Origin: Cristatella mucedo
Taxonomy: Eukaryota; Bryozoa; Phylactolaemata; Cristatellidae
Length of the DNA stretch: 64,000 bases
Assembly: GCA_009760855.2 (NCBI GenBank)
Contig: WPIO01000001.1
Coordinates: forward strand, 18,439,501-18,503,500
Direction: 5' to 3'
Shown here: in pieces, positions 42,842-55,700 of the stretch
Position numbering within the stretch: position 1 is the stretch's first letter
Layout of the letters: each line of letters starts with the position of its first letter
Translations under genes and position numbers: made by a program
Notes under the pieces: generated by a model
The model's input: only the letters and a program-made list of their open reading frames with translations
Database searches by the model: none
What the model was told of the DNA's origin: nothing

Positions 42842-45800
42842 CTACGGGAGAAGCGAGACATAGTGACGATGTTTGCACCGTTGCTGCTGCTACTTAGCTG
42901 AGCCTTCCCAGAATGCTGCGCGGAGTCTCTCTGCATTTTATGCGAATTTCGGCCCCTTTTCAGCTACCTCTCGTCTGAAGCGTGTCGAGGAATTCGCTGC
43001 ATGCAATGGCCGGTCGCAGCTCGTTGGCAGCCGTGTCGTTTCTGCTGTCGATCCCGCTGCCACCGCTGATGCCTAGCACTTCGAAGCACCGCTGCAGACG
43101 CGCCATCGACAAGCCGAAAGCTGGCCTGTGGTTTATGTACACTGAAATGGATCAGGGCATACGTCGTGCACTCAATCGTGCCTGCGGTCAGGTCGGTTAT
43201 GTGATTCCTTCTTCGAGCGGGCACCAGCGAGCATTTGGGCCAGCAGCACATGTTCGCACACCAAGGCGCACCTTGCACGCGCAATGCTGTGCAGCAGTGC
43301 AAGCAGGCCGGCTGATCGCTCCTCCGACCCCTGGCGCACCACTCGCGAGGGCTGAGGCTAGCGGAGCAAGCAGTCCGAGCACTTACGCTTGATGAACTCT
43401 CCCAGGTCGACCTCGCTCACGTACTGGCCCGTCTCGACGTAGCGACTGAACTTGACCTCGTTTAGCATGTCGGTGACCTCCTGCTCCGACGGATAGAAAC
43501 CCATAGCTCTCATGATGTATGGCACCTCACTCAGCGGAACCGTCGTCGACGCTTCGCGCAATCTCATCGTGTTGATGCCCTGACTGAAGCGAAGAACCGA
43601 GCGCTGCCGCTCGCTCGCCGTGAGGCAAAGTGGCGATCGGCTGCATCGGCTAGCCGAGCCGCCTACGCTGCAGCCGGGGTCTGCAGCCGACGTGCATCGT
43701 CGTGCATCCACTTACTGTCTCAGTTGGGCGTAGTAGAAATAGTCCTCAAGCTCCGCAAAGAGTTCGCCCTCGCGGCCACCCTCGAGCAGGCCATAGAATG
43801 GCACCAGACCAGCACCGCCTAGCTTGGACTGCGCTTCCAGTGCGCTGCAAAGAGAGCAGATGCAACGATGCAAAGACGCATGGAGATCAGATGCGACGTG
43901 ACGAGGGGTTAGCCAAGGAGTGAAGCTGGGGCAAAGCAGGTGGCGCGTTGCCAGGATGCAAGCCCCCCCCCCCGGGAGGGGGGCAGCTGTACGAGCAAGC
44001 ACGAAGGAGACACGAACGACGGACTGCTTGTGGTGTGCGCGCAGCAGCAGTCGTAGATCACTCTCACACACACTCATCCGAGCCATCCATGTCGATGCTT
44101 GCCGGTCTGCCGTGATCCATCTGATTTCTCGTCGGGTCGATCACGAATATGTGCCACCCCCCAAGCACCCCAGCTTCGGAAGGGCTGCAGCCGTGGCTTT
44201 TTGCCAAGCGGACAAACTTTGGTCTTTTCCAGGCCAGCCAGTCATAAGGTAGGTTGAACGGGCATACCTGCTGGCGCTTCTCTTCGGGACCAGCCCAAGG
44301 GGTGGCTGTGACCCGAAGTGGTCTGCGACTTCACTGTGCTTATGGCCGTGATCATCTGCTCGTTTCTGCCGTTTGGCTAGCTAGCTAGCTCTGGGCTGTA
44401 TACAAACCGTATGCAAGTATGTAAACAAACCGTATGCTCGTGCATCCAGCACACCCGAAAATGGTGTCCAAGTTCAAGGTAAGCCGTCAGTTCAGTCAAC
44501 GGGCCGGTTAGCACGTGGACACGTACCCTGTCCACTACTAGGGACTAGTTATTACACGACACTGCACTACCTCTTTCCTGACCGATTCAGTGTAAGAAGA
44601 GATCGATTGGTCACTAGCATTTTCCGACTCGGTAACAATTCAAGAATTGTTCACGAGTTCAACTACTCCCAAGCATTCACCAGCTCACTAAAGACCGCCT
44701 GCTGTGTTACCAGATTACTCAGAATACTGCATATCGACCGAGTTCAGTAAGTGGACATCACTGCTCTGCTACGAGCCTGCCGCTAGTAGCAACACAGCGG
44801 GGAGATATCCACGACAACTCACTTGAAATTGACATGCCACATGTGCACCGTGCAGTCAGGGCCGCCTGCTGTGAAGACATATTTTCCATCATGGCTGCAC
44901 ACGAGATCGGACACTCCACCGGGGTGTGCCACCAGCGCCATGGCATTGTGCGGATTACCATCCAATGGCAGAATCTGCAGGCCGACCTTGTCAGCGTTCA
45001 CGTAGGCCATGTATCGCCTGTCGTCCAAGTGAGCCGCAGAAGAGCTGCTGGACGAGGGCACCACTCTTATCCTGAAAAGAATGACAGGCACCGTGTGCCC
45101 GAGCTGCAGCTTCAGCTGCCCACCCACGGTCGAAAACGAGTGGCCGGAGGTGCAGAGCAGCTACCACCAGCCACCACCGCCATCGAGATGCCACTGACCA
45201 GGCCTGCTGCCTTGATAGCGTGGCGGTGCCACAAAATTGCGCTTCGTCCTGTGCTCTGATCATAACGCTCCGCACTGACTTACTTTCTCAGCGGAGAGCC
45301 ATATGTCGGGCCGAGCAGCGTGTAGCGGCACATCTTCGTGTTGGCGTTGTACATTTTGAATTTGTACTGGTCGTTTGCAGTTACGACGAACTGCTCCTTC
45401 GTAATCGCCGGATACCAGGCCATGCAGCTCGGCACGGCGCTCTGCTCAGCGCGATCGAAGCGTGTAGCGACCAAGTTGTCCTTGGTGCTGCTCTCAGGAT
45501 CGTACTCCACCTGCATAGCGGCAGGTGGTGACAAACCCAATTGCTCGTGCGGTCGGTAAGCGCTACCTCGTGTGCGGCCGGCCAGAGGCTGTGCCGCCAG
45601 CAGGAGGCAGCACGAAAGAAAGACTCGCCGATGAAGACCCTCCAGGCTAGGCTGGCGTGTGAAGCTAGGCCCCTTCCCAGGCCACCAAGCAATACAGCAG
45701 CACACTGGCAACACGACTAACCCAAGAGCTCGATAGGAAACCAAAGCATTTGTGAAACCTTAACCTTCATTCACCATCGCAAAGAAAACAGTGAGGCCCC

Positions 45801-48800
45801 GATTGGCCAATGATCTCTGTAAAATCATCTGCACTGAGCCTTGTAAGAAGCAGGGAGCGGAAGCAGCAGCAGCGGCAGCAGAACAGACCTGCTGCTGCTT
45901 CTGCTGTTGGCCTAAGCTACCCAAAGGCTTGATAGCCACACTCGGCTAAACAGTGTTTCACATGCAAGATAATTGAGGAAGCCCGACCTTTGTCCACAGC
46001 AAAGATAGGACAACTTTTGGAGGGTGTAAACGGCAGGCATACAATGTGTGCACTATTGTCAGGTCTGAGACACTACTGCAGTTACAGTTTGGGTCCTCCA
46101 TCAACTACCATGCAGCAGTCCAGCAGATGTTTTCTGACCCAAACAGAGACTCTTAAGAAAAGAAAGAAAGAAAATATTTTTACCAATTTAACAGCCTCAT
46201 TTGTAGAGTGGCAGAGGAGCCTTAAAGGCTATCACCAACGTTTAAGGCTGACCAGATCCTGTTTGCCAGGTCTAGTCCTAGCAGGCCTGTGCCAGGCATA
46301 TTCCTAAAGATGATAATAATATGATGATGAAAATAATAATAATATTAATTCTTTTGTACAGCACCATGAGAGCTAAAAATCTATTCAGGCACTTCACAAC
46401 TCATTTTAAGAGAAGGACTAACCATACGTTAATGACAAGCAAGATATCATGGTCAGACTAGCATGCCTAAGCACACACGAAGACCCCTACGGAAAGTTCA
46501 CTGGGAATGCTTTACAAAAGCATATCGCTCGTACCTTTAGTCACTACGTGCACAGTTTTGTAACACACAAGTACACCTATGAAAATTCAGCTAGGCCGAG
46601 CCTATGTGAAGAACAGGTAGGTTTTAAACTTCTTTTTGAATTTTTTCAGATCATGAGATGACATGATATCAGTTGATAGTAACTTTCAGGCTTTGAGAAC
46701 AGAGTAACTGAAGGCACGGTCTCTAAGAGATTTGAAGTTTGTTGTTACGGGTACAAGCAATGAACCAGTCAGACGATCAGGTGGTGTAAGGGGAGGCCTG
46801 ATTAGACACTAATTCAGATAGGTCGGCCGGAGCCAGGGAATGGAGAGACCAGACGGTGAGCAACATAATCTTGAAGTCGATATGATGCTTGATGGAAAGC
46901 CATTGCAGGTATGCAAGAAGTCGTGTAATGTAGACGTTTTCAACAGATAAGTCTAGCTGCCGAGTTTTTCACCACCTGTTTGTATCTTACAATAATAATA
47001 ATAATACTAATAATACACGTGATAAAGAAACCTCAGAGAACTCAATCTCTTTCTAGGTGCTTTACATTTGCTGCAAAGGGAAACGCGATTGAATGGTGAG
47101 TGGTGTCATGCTTGATAAACAACATGAATAACATGGTTAGGGGTGACGTGCGCAGGGTCAGCATGCAAGTGTGGTTAGTGGTAGCATACACAGTGTCAGC
47201 ACACATAGGCATATAAACGACGAATCACAGGGACCCACTAAATGCTGTCCTAAATAGATGTGTTTTAAGTTCTTTTTAAAGGTGGTCAAGTCAGGGGATG
47301 TTGTGATGCAATTCGGGAGTGAGATCCAGGCTAAGGGAGCATTATTGCATGGGCGGGAAGACCCAAAAGTAGTAAGCTACAGAAATCTAGTTGAGCTGTA
47401 ACAGATGCATGGATCTGCTTGGTTGCGTGTGGTCTCCATATCTATCTAAGCAAGCCTACATTTTTGCAAGATTATGTAGTTGAAAGTAGCACGACAGCTC
47501 GACTGTCTACCTGAAGTGGCATCATTTGGAAGTAGACACCCAGATTCCACAGAGAGGCTACAAGAGATATACTGATCGAGGCCGATTTGAAGGGCTAGAC
47601 CAATTTCTGAGTAACAGCTGGTTTGCAAACAATAGGTAAGTTGTTTTGTCGTCATTCAATTTGAGATAGTTTGCTGCTACCCAAGTGTGGATGCTGGCAA
47701 TGTATGCTGTTATGGAGCTGAGAGAGTTTGAGAATCTGAAAGGTAGGGAAGGATTAAAGCTAAAGTCTAGCTACTTTTTATCTGCATGAAAAATGAAAGC
47801 CTAGATTGTGCTTGGCGATTGCATCGTCAAGAGGAATACTATAAACTGTGAAAAGGAATTAACATTAAACGGATCTCTGGGTCATCTCATACGTCAAAGG
47901 CTCACTGGATGCTAGTTTTCAATTGAGATACACTCTCTGAATTCGCCCACCTAGATAAACCCTAGGCCATTGCAATCCAGTGCCCGTGATACACAGGCAA
48001 GATGACAATCACTCAACAAGGATTTGATGATCAACGGTATCAAAAGCTGCCCAGAGATCCAGCAGATGCGAAGACCCACGGGAGACCGGGAAGAACCATG
48101 CCAGACAGCACTCCGTTTTTGGGCCGATGTTTCCTACTGCAGAGAGACTCGTGGTTATGTATCTAAGGTTAGAAAAACACCTGCAACTATCAATCGGCTG
48201 ACTCGCTTAGCATAAAATGTAATGGTACAAGAATCCTGTTGGCTAACTGATGACCTCCCTTCTACAAAGAGTCAGTATGACTCGAGCCTTTGGTTTTTAA
48301 AGTCGTGGGTTCAATTCACTAGGACAAAACGACATATTCATTCTTCCTAGTGCTGCAATGTCTCTCAGGGAGGCATGGCTCTATACAATCTGACTTACGG
48401 TTCCGATAGTACTTTTTACTTAAGAAAGAGAAAGAATCAGACCTAGTGTGCAATGCCATTGTAGGTCTTACGAGTCAAACTTGCTTATGCCGAAACTGAA
48501 AGAAAACATCTTGACCTCACAATTCCTGCATACTATTCACACAATTTCTGAAATCGGTAGTTTCATGCCAATTCGAACCCTTCATCAGTACTACAAAAGC
48601 TTAGGATCGTAGGCTAGCTCCTAAATTGTTAGTTGAATCCGTGAACGTCTGACCCCCCCCCTTAGACATAGCCAGCTGAGGCTTCCTTCGGTAAGTACTA
48701 CATGGCCGTACTTACAAGGATGCGGTCTTTACCAAGCGACAGCAAACGTGGCTTCTCCGTGTCGAGCTCCATGCCAAACATGAGATCCTGAATGGTTCTA

Positions 48801-51800
48801 CTGTGCGAGCGATACCTGCCCACGTATATCCACGGTTCCACATCATGGCCGAATTGCCTTTTAAATAGGGTGACAGTAAATTCACCGTCCTGCAGAAGAA
48901 GAATATACGAATCCTGAGATGAAGAGGTATAGACAGTATGTACTAAGTGCTACATGGAAGATCATAGCATAAGCTATTCCAAAACCAATTATTTTGTATT
49001 TAGGCTCAAACAGACCAAGAATTATCCTTCTAGATTGTGGTAGTCAGTAAGTGCAAGAGTAACACTGCACGTCAACCGTTTGGTGCGTGGCAAAGGTTTA
49101 TTTAGCTACAGTATCAAGTTGCTTATGCCGGCACAGAATAATAGGCTATACACAAGTGCTGAGATCACGTGGTTAAAGCCGGAATAGATCAGGCTGCCGG
49201 TTCAATGCAATGAGATCAATCGCCAATCAGGCACCCCTTCTCCGGTAGCCCTTTTGCAGTAGTACTCCAGGACAGCTGACCCATGTCTGGCTCAAAGTGC
49301 GGCTGCTACGCTTTGAAAGCATAGCCTGAAGGCAGCTGGATTCACTACATGCAGTATGACTGCTTGAGATCTGCCTGGTTTATGTGCGCAAAGAAACTAA
49401 GGCCTAACTATGTGGACGTACATCACTGGATGTTCACAGTATGTGATCGTGCTCGTCTAAAGAGCTAGCAGTTGTTAGACACGGCAAGCTTAAGACCGAT
49501 CCACTAACTAGCACTGTGAGCAGCAATGTTGGTGCCTTAGAAGCAGGCACACTTTCCAAATCATCACACACCACAGTGTCTCCCGTCAACTTGCACAATG
49601 AGCTACGACGCTTGCCAATTTTGACAACAATTCAAACCGAGCTTGAGAGTCAGAAATAGAAAAGCAAACTGATGTCATGAAAGGCTACTTAATCGAGGTG
49701 CTGGCGCACAGGACTTGGCATCAGTTGATGGCTCACAATAGCAGGCTGCATCCAGCTACCAACATGCATATCAGTTCCTTTGGCAACACTCGTGAAACAC
49801 AGTTTCTTTGCATGCCTTCTAGATACATTTTAAACTCGCAAGAGCACAGGCATTGCAGTCGGTTTAAAAATCCAAACCCAAACAGCAAGGCATGATCATG
49901 GGGACACTTGTCAGAAATACTTCACCCTTCTAACCTTCCGATTTGGTCATACTTACGGCAGTTGCAAGGTAGCGTGAATCGTGTGAAAAGCATATGTGAG
50001 TAATGACGTCACGCGCATAGCAGAATGGCTCAGAGATCTCATCACGCAAAGTGATGGCATCCAGAATGTGCACAGCACCGTCCGTAAATCCAAGAGCTGT
50101 AGCAATAATGTATGTACTCATTCAAAGTCAAGTAAAGACAATTTGTACTAGAAGACGTCAGCTGTTTCAAAGCTTTGTACGCATCCTTCCTTCTCTTTCC
50201 CTCTCTCCCTCTCCTCCCCATTCACATCGCCACGTCTCTTTTCTCCAAGTGTGTCTGTCTCTGCCTCTCAGTCGCTGCATGTGCTCTCTCACACTCTCCC
50301 CAGTCCCAAATCGCACCAAGAGAAGTGCCGTGCTCAAGATTCAGCAGAGTTGATGAGTGGCTCACTAGTGCCAAAGGCATTCACGGCAGCTATAAATAAG
50401 GTCACCCTTGCGCTTGGCAAGAAATAATCCTAAACACGAGCGGCTCACCCAGATATTGTCCTTTAGGGTCAAACGTCACACACTGTATCATCTGGTTGCC
50501 CTTGAAATGTCGAGAGCAGAGCACCTCTCGAGTTGTACTGTTCCACAACTGCAGAAGACCGCTATAGCTTCCAATGCAGAGTTTGGACCTGAGAAGATAA
50601 GTATCGCTTGGCAGCAAGAGCACTCGCACACATGCGCAACATAGTCAAGCCATCAGAAAATGATGCTGGAACAGCCGCAGTGTGCCGAATGCAGACAGCA
50701 AGTGCAATAACAACTGAGGGTGAGGGCAGCAGCAGCCAAGCCAAACTACCGCCCTTACTTACTCTGTAGGATGAGCTGCAATAGCGTGCACTGGCGAGTC
50801 GTGATTTCGCAGTACAATAGTGATGTCGGTGCCGCGTGCAATGACCGACGCGACCATGGACTGGAGAGATCCGACAACGAAGTCACGCACCGGTAGCAGG
50901 GCACCTGCTAGTGACGCATCAGCTGGATAACCGTCAAGGTTCATCGTTGCCCTGAAAAACCACAAAGCAGCATAAAAGCCTGGCAGTTTTGTTCAGTGGG
51001 CTGATGCCATTCTCTTAAGACCCCCAGCATTTTGGTTCTAGCACGATAGCTTCACGGTCTGTTCAATAATACAGCCACTAGTACCATTATATATTTATAT
51101 ATATCTGGCACCATCTATCTGTAACTTCACAATGCCAAGAAGGTCAAGTACATATCCATACAGTCTGTAGTGCCACAAAGCCCAAAAGACCACACGGATG
51201 TTACTACGGAGAGCTTTCTACAGCTGTCACCACTGCTTGCAGCGCAATAAACGATTGCCCAATGCAGGATTCGAACCCACGACCTCCAGACCAATGTCGT
51301 AAAAAGCAACAACCTTACCTAGTGTGCCATCACGGCTATGATCGACCGAGAGCAACTGCAGCTCCTTTAGTGAGGGAGAAAACATTCAAATCGATTTATT
51401 GGCTTTAAAGACCAATGCAGTGACAAAATTAAGCACCGACTGTTGAGGTTTAATGGGTATTTCTGACAGCAGCCCTGTCACTACTGATTTACAGCACTGT
51501 AGCCTAGAGAGAACCAGCAAGCTGGTTAAGATCTTTATGTAGACGTTTTGGTATTGGATGACAGCTTGTGGATGTGGTATTCTGAATAAAACATTTAAAA
51601 CTCACGCCAAGCTGGTTTGGTCCAGCGGATAAGGTGCTCGCCCCGACCAAGGTCTGGCTGAGGTCGTGGGCTCGAGCCCCAAGGCATATGTGAAGCGCCT
51701 GAATAGAGATTAAGTTCTCTTGGGGCGCTATATAAATGAATTATATTCTTATCATATTAAGCAGCCATTATTAGTGTGCACAGCCGACGATCGGCCTGCA

Positions 51801-52650
51801 AAAACGACCTCAGTGTCAAAAGTATGCCCACTCACTCAACTGTCCACTTCTCATTGAAGACAAACGACACCGAGTTGATTGGCCCGATGTGCAAGTCTTG
51901 ATACCAATGTACAAGGTTTAGTGATTGATCGAATATCTTCACGTGACCATTTGAGTCGGCGGCGATGATGTAGGCATCGCATGTCATGAGGACATTTATA
52001 CTGCTGTCCTGTATTTTAACAAGCTTCAGTGCCTTTTTGTCTGAGGTAGGCTCACTGCTCACAACTGTAAAAAAAATGCAACAAGTTATGTAAAACTGCA
52101 CTGCCATAAACAGCTGTGCCGAGTGCTTCTTCATCGAAATGCTTCATGCTTCCGCTTATCTGCAGCCCCCAGCCGGACGGTGCACTGTTTCTTTTTCTGC
52201 ACTTGTCCAGCTTGGCTAGGTGTAAGCCTGACTCATTACCTAGCAGTTTGCAGAATGATTGCCCCCATTCTCTCTCACTCGTTTTAATCAATTTTGTGGA
52301 CCTGCAATAGTATCCACGAAACAAGTATCAGTGTATATACACGAAACAAATTGTAGCCACGAGGCCCAAGGAGCCGGCCTAGGTATTCTACAAGATCAAG
52401 ACGTCCCGAGAGGGTAGCCTGCATAGATAATGTAGCTCGAAGCACGAGTCAAAGAGGTTATCAGCCAAGACACAAGGTTGGTCATAGAGAGAAATCGCTT
52501 CCGTAGCACGACCTTCAGGCACAATTAGTGTAAAGTAATTGCTTGACGCGTTTTGCATTTTGCTGTTGATAGCTGTCATCGATCGGGCTCAACAGAAATA
52601 ATAGCTAGAAACAGACTTGCAATGCACATTCGGTCCTCTCAAAGACGGTC

Positions 52651-52732
<82 letters not shown>

Positions 52733-55700
52733 ACGACGGCAAGTGCCTCAGTGCTCCTCTTTGCCTGTCGTCTACGCAGTACAACTCGAGATAGAGCCCG
52801 TGGCTGACAGACGCAGCCCTACCTTACACTGCATCCAGTGTAGGCAGTGCGTTAACAAGACTATGGACAGCTCGAGCTCAGATCTCAGAGACTGCCGACG
52901 ACGACCCCGGGTGCTCGCCTCCGGCTCGTGTCTCCGTCGCGAGTTCAGGCAGCTTCAGGGTCGGCATGATCCTCACGTCCTTCAGGCGCTTCCTGGGGTG
53001 CAGCAGCGCAACTCGAGCCCACTTGTCCATCCGGCCTTCTGCCTGCCTGCCTGCCCCAGAGCTGCACTTTCTTTTTTAGGTCATAATTGGAGCTCTTCAG
53101 CAACGATGCTACGATCTTACGAGCTGAATGAAAGGAACCAAAATTCACCAGGGACCAAGCTCAGTAAAACAAAAGAACAACTGTTAACCGTTAGATGGTG
53201 AAACTGGTTCACTAAAAGTCATCGGGCAGCTCCTCGGCACTTCTTTAGCCATATTTGCACGGTCACGGTTTTCGCCTGAAAATCCCTTAAGTAGCGCGGA
53301 ATCAAGACACTCGATTTTGTGGATCGCCAAATTGAGCCCGCACGGGGCCACCAAGATGGAGCACCGGACGAATGGGTGAATGGACAAAGATCATCTGAAG
53401 TACCTCTAAAATATGGAGTACCTCAGGGCTCTGTGTTAGGTCCGGTCCTTTTCACCGTTTATACTCTCCCTCTCGCTGATGTGATTGCCAAGCACAATCT
53501 AGGCTTTCACTTCTATGCGGATGACACTCAGTTGTACCTTTGCTTTGATCCCTCCCAGCCTTCGAGCACCTCAAATTCTCTCAACTCACTTGCTGCATGC
53601 ATTGATGACATCCGATCATGGATGGCAGCAAATTTTCTAAAACTAAACGATGATAAAACTAACTTACTAGTTATGGGCAAACCTAGTGTTATTCAGAAAT
53701 TGGAAAGGCTGACTTTCAAAATTGGCTCTGCCAGCATATCTCCAGTTGAATCAGCTCGAAATCTAGGTGTCATATTCCAAAGCGACCTCTCGTTAGACGA
53801 CCACATCAGCTCCACAGTCAAATCTGCCTATTTTCAGCTTCATAACATGGCTAAAATTAGGGCTTGTTTAGATAAGGATACCACGTCCAAGTTGGTCCAT
53901 GCATTCGTGACATCTCGTCTCGACTTCTGCAACTCACTGCTTACTGGCCTACCAGCATGTGCGATCAGGCGATTGCAGCTGGTGCAAAACTCTGCAGCTA
54001 GGCTTGTCTGTCGTGAGCGTGGCAGTTGCAACATTACTCCACTTCTCGCCGACCTGCACTGGTTACCAGTCAAGCAACGGATTGACTTCAAGGTTTTGTC
54101 GCTCACTTTTAGGTCTCTTCATTCTATGGCTCCAGCCTATCTCTCAGATATACTACCCCATCAGGCAAAGCATCGTACCACTCGCTTTTCGGAATCCAAC
54201 AGTATAGAAATACCTCGTACAAACCTTAAATCCTTTGGAGACCGTGCATTTAGCTCGTATGCTCCCACAGCCTGGAACTCCCTCCCGACCTGCATCAGAA
54301 CATCCCCTGACCTGACCACATTTAAAAGAAACTTAAAAACATACCTATTTAGGACAGCATTTAGTGGGTCCTTGTGATTCGTCCTCGATGTGCTTATGCG
54401 TGCTGACACTGTTCATGCTGCCACTAACCACATTTGCATGCTGACCCAGTGCATGTAACCCCTAACCATGTTATTCATTTTGTTTGTTTTTCAAGCATGA
54501 TTTTACTTACTATTCTATTGCGTATCACTTTGCAGCAAATGTAAAGCGCCTAGAAAGAGATTAAGTTCTCTGAGGGCGCTTTATCAAGTGCAATATTATT
54601 ATTATTATTATTATTAATGGGTGCCAGGAAGGAAAACTCCCTGCAACGACCAAGATAACCCCTACCGTCCTCAGAAGAGAGGGAAGACCCACCAAGATGT
54701 CTGTCGGAGACGTGAACCAAGTTGCCTTGGCTAGCCACCCTCCCCCTCAGCAGCACAGCACAGCGTAACACAGCACAGCACACGGGCAGTGGCGGCAGGT
54801 GGTGCACGACAGGCAGACAAGCCGCTGGCGACCGGCCGCCACAGCCCAGCGCTAGTCAAGACGAGGCCCTCTCGGTGGATCTCTCTCGACCGGTCTGGCT
54901 CGAACGAGCGGCTAGCAGAGTGTCAAGCTAGCTTCTCACCGGAGCAGCAAAAGATGCACCGTGCCATTCGGTCGGTTGCCACTGAATCTGCTGACCAAGT
55001 GCTAGGAGCTTAACACAATAAGGATCAATGCTAGCAGCACAGTCACGAGGCATACGAATTCTAGTGTGATGCATGGCAACACTATATTGGTAGCTTGAAG
55101 CTGTAGAGGCCAAAGTTTGACCGTGTCGGATGGGCCTTACAGAACTGTAGCGAGGCGGAAAAAGCTGCGTAGCTTCAGCTAATTTAGCCGCAGTAGGAAT
55201 CGGTTGAGCAGCAGCAGCAGCAGCAGCCTGGTCTCCAGATACAGTCAAGCCTAGGCTTGACTTTAATTTGTTCATGCTCGTGATCACAAGTCTCGGATGC
55301 ACAGGAATGTTTTTCGAATGTTGTCTTGCATGTTGGCATTTCACAAGCGTACGATACACTTAAGCAGCATACAACCTAGTACTCAACCTGCCAGTGTCGG
55401 TTTTGCACATAGTGGCAGATTTAAGATTGCCTAGATCAACGTTCAATGCTGCCCCTATCGCCTAAGCTATTTAGGCAACTGCCGACTTGCCTTACCTTTG
55501 GTCAGTGGCCTGTTACTATCCCAGACGACCAAGTTTCCCAAGCTTGTTGCTGTCAATGCCCGGCTGCTGTCCTTGACAAATATTGACTGGCTGAATCTAC
55601 CGACGGGCTTCTTGAAATCCTCGTCTGTCAGTGGAGGTGCATAAAACTCGATTTTTCCTGATTTCTAAACAACAAAACAGTATGCGAATCATCGTGTATT

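Noticed and set aside
52945-53148. A possible extra CFAP251 exon (minus strand)
   Set aside because: The exons on either side already join in phase at a split Val codon and match the family; this frame has no homology and lies beside a repeat.
52553-53201. Arg/Glu-repeat open frames
   Set aside because: They read through a (GA)n tract in a CFAP251 intron; no homology beyond it.
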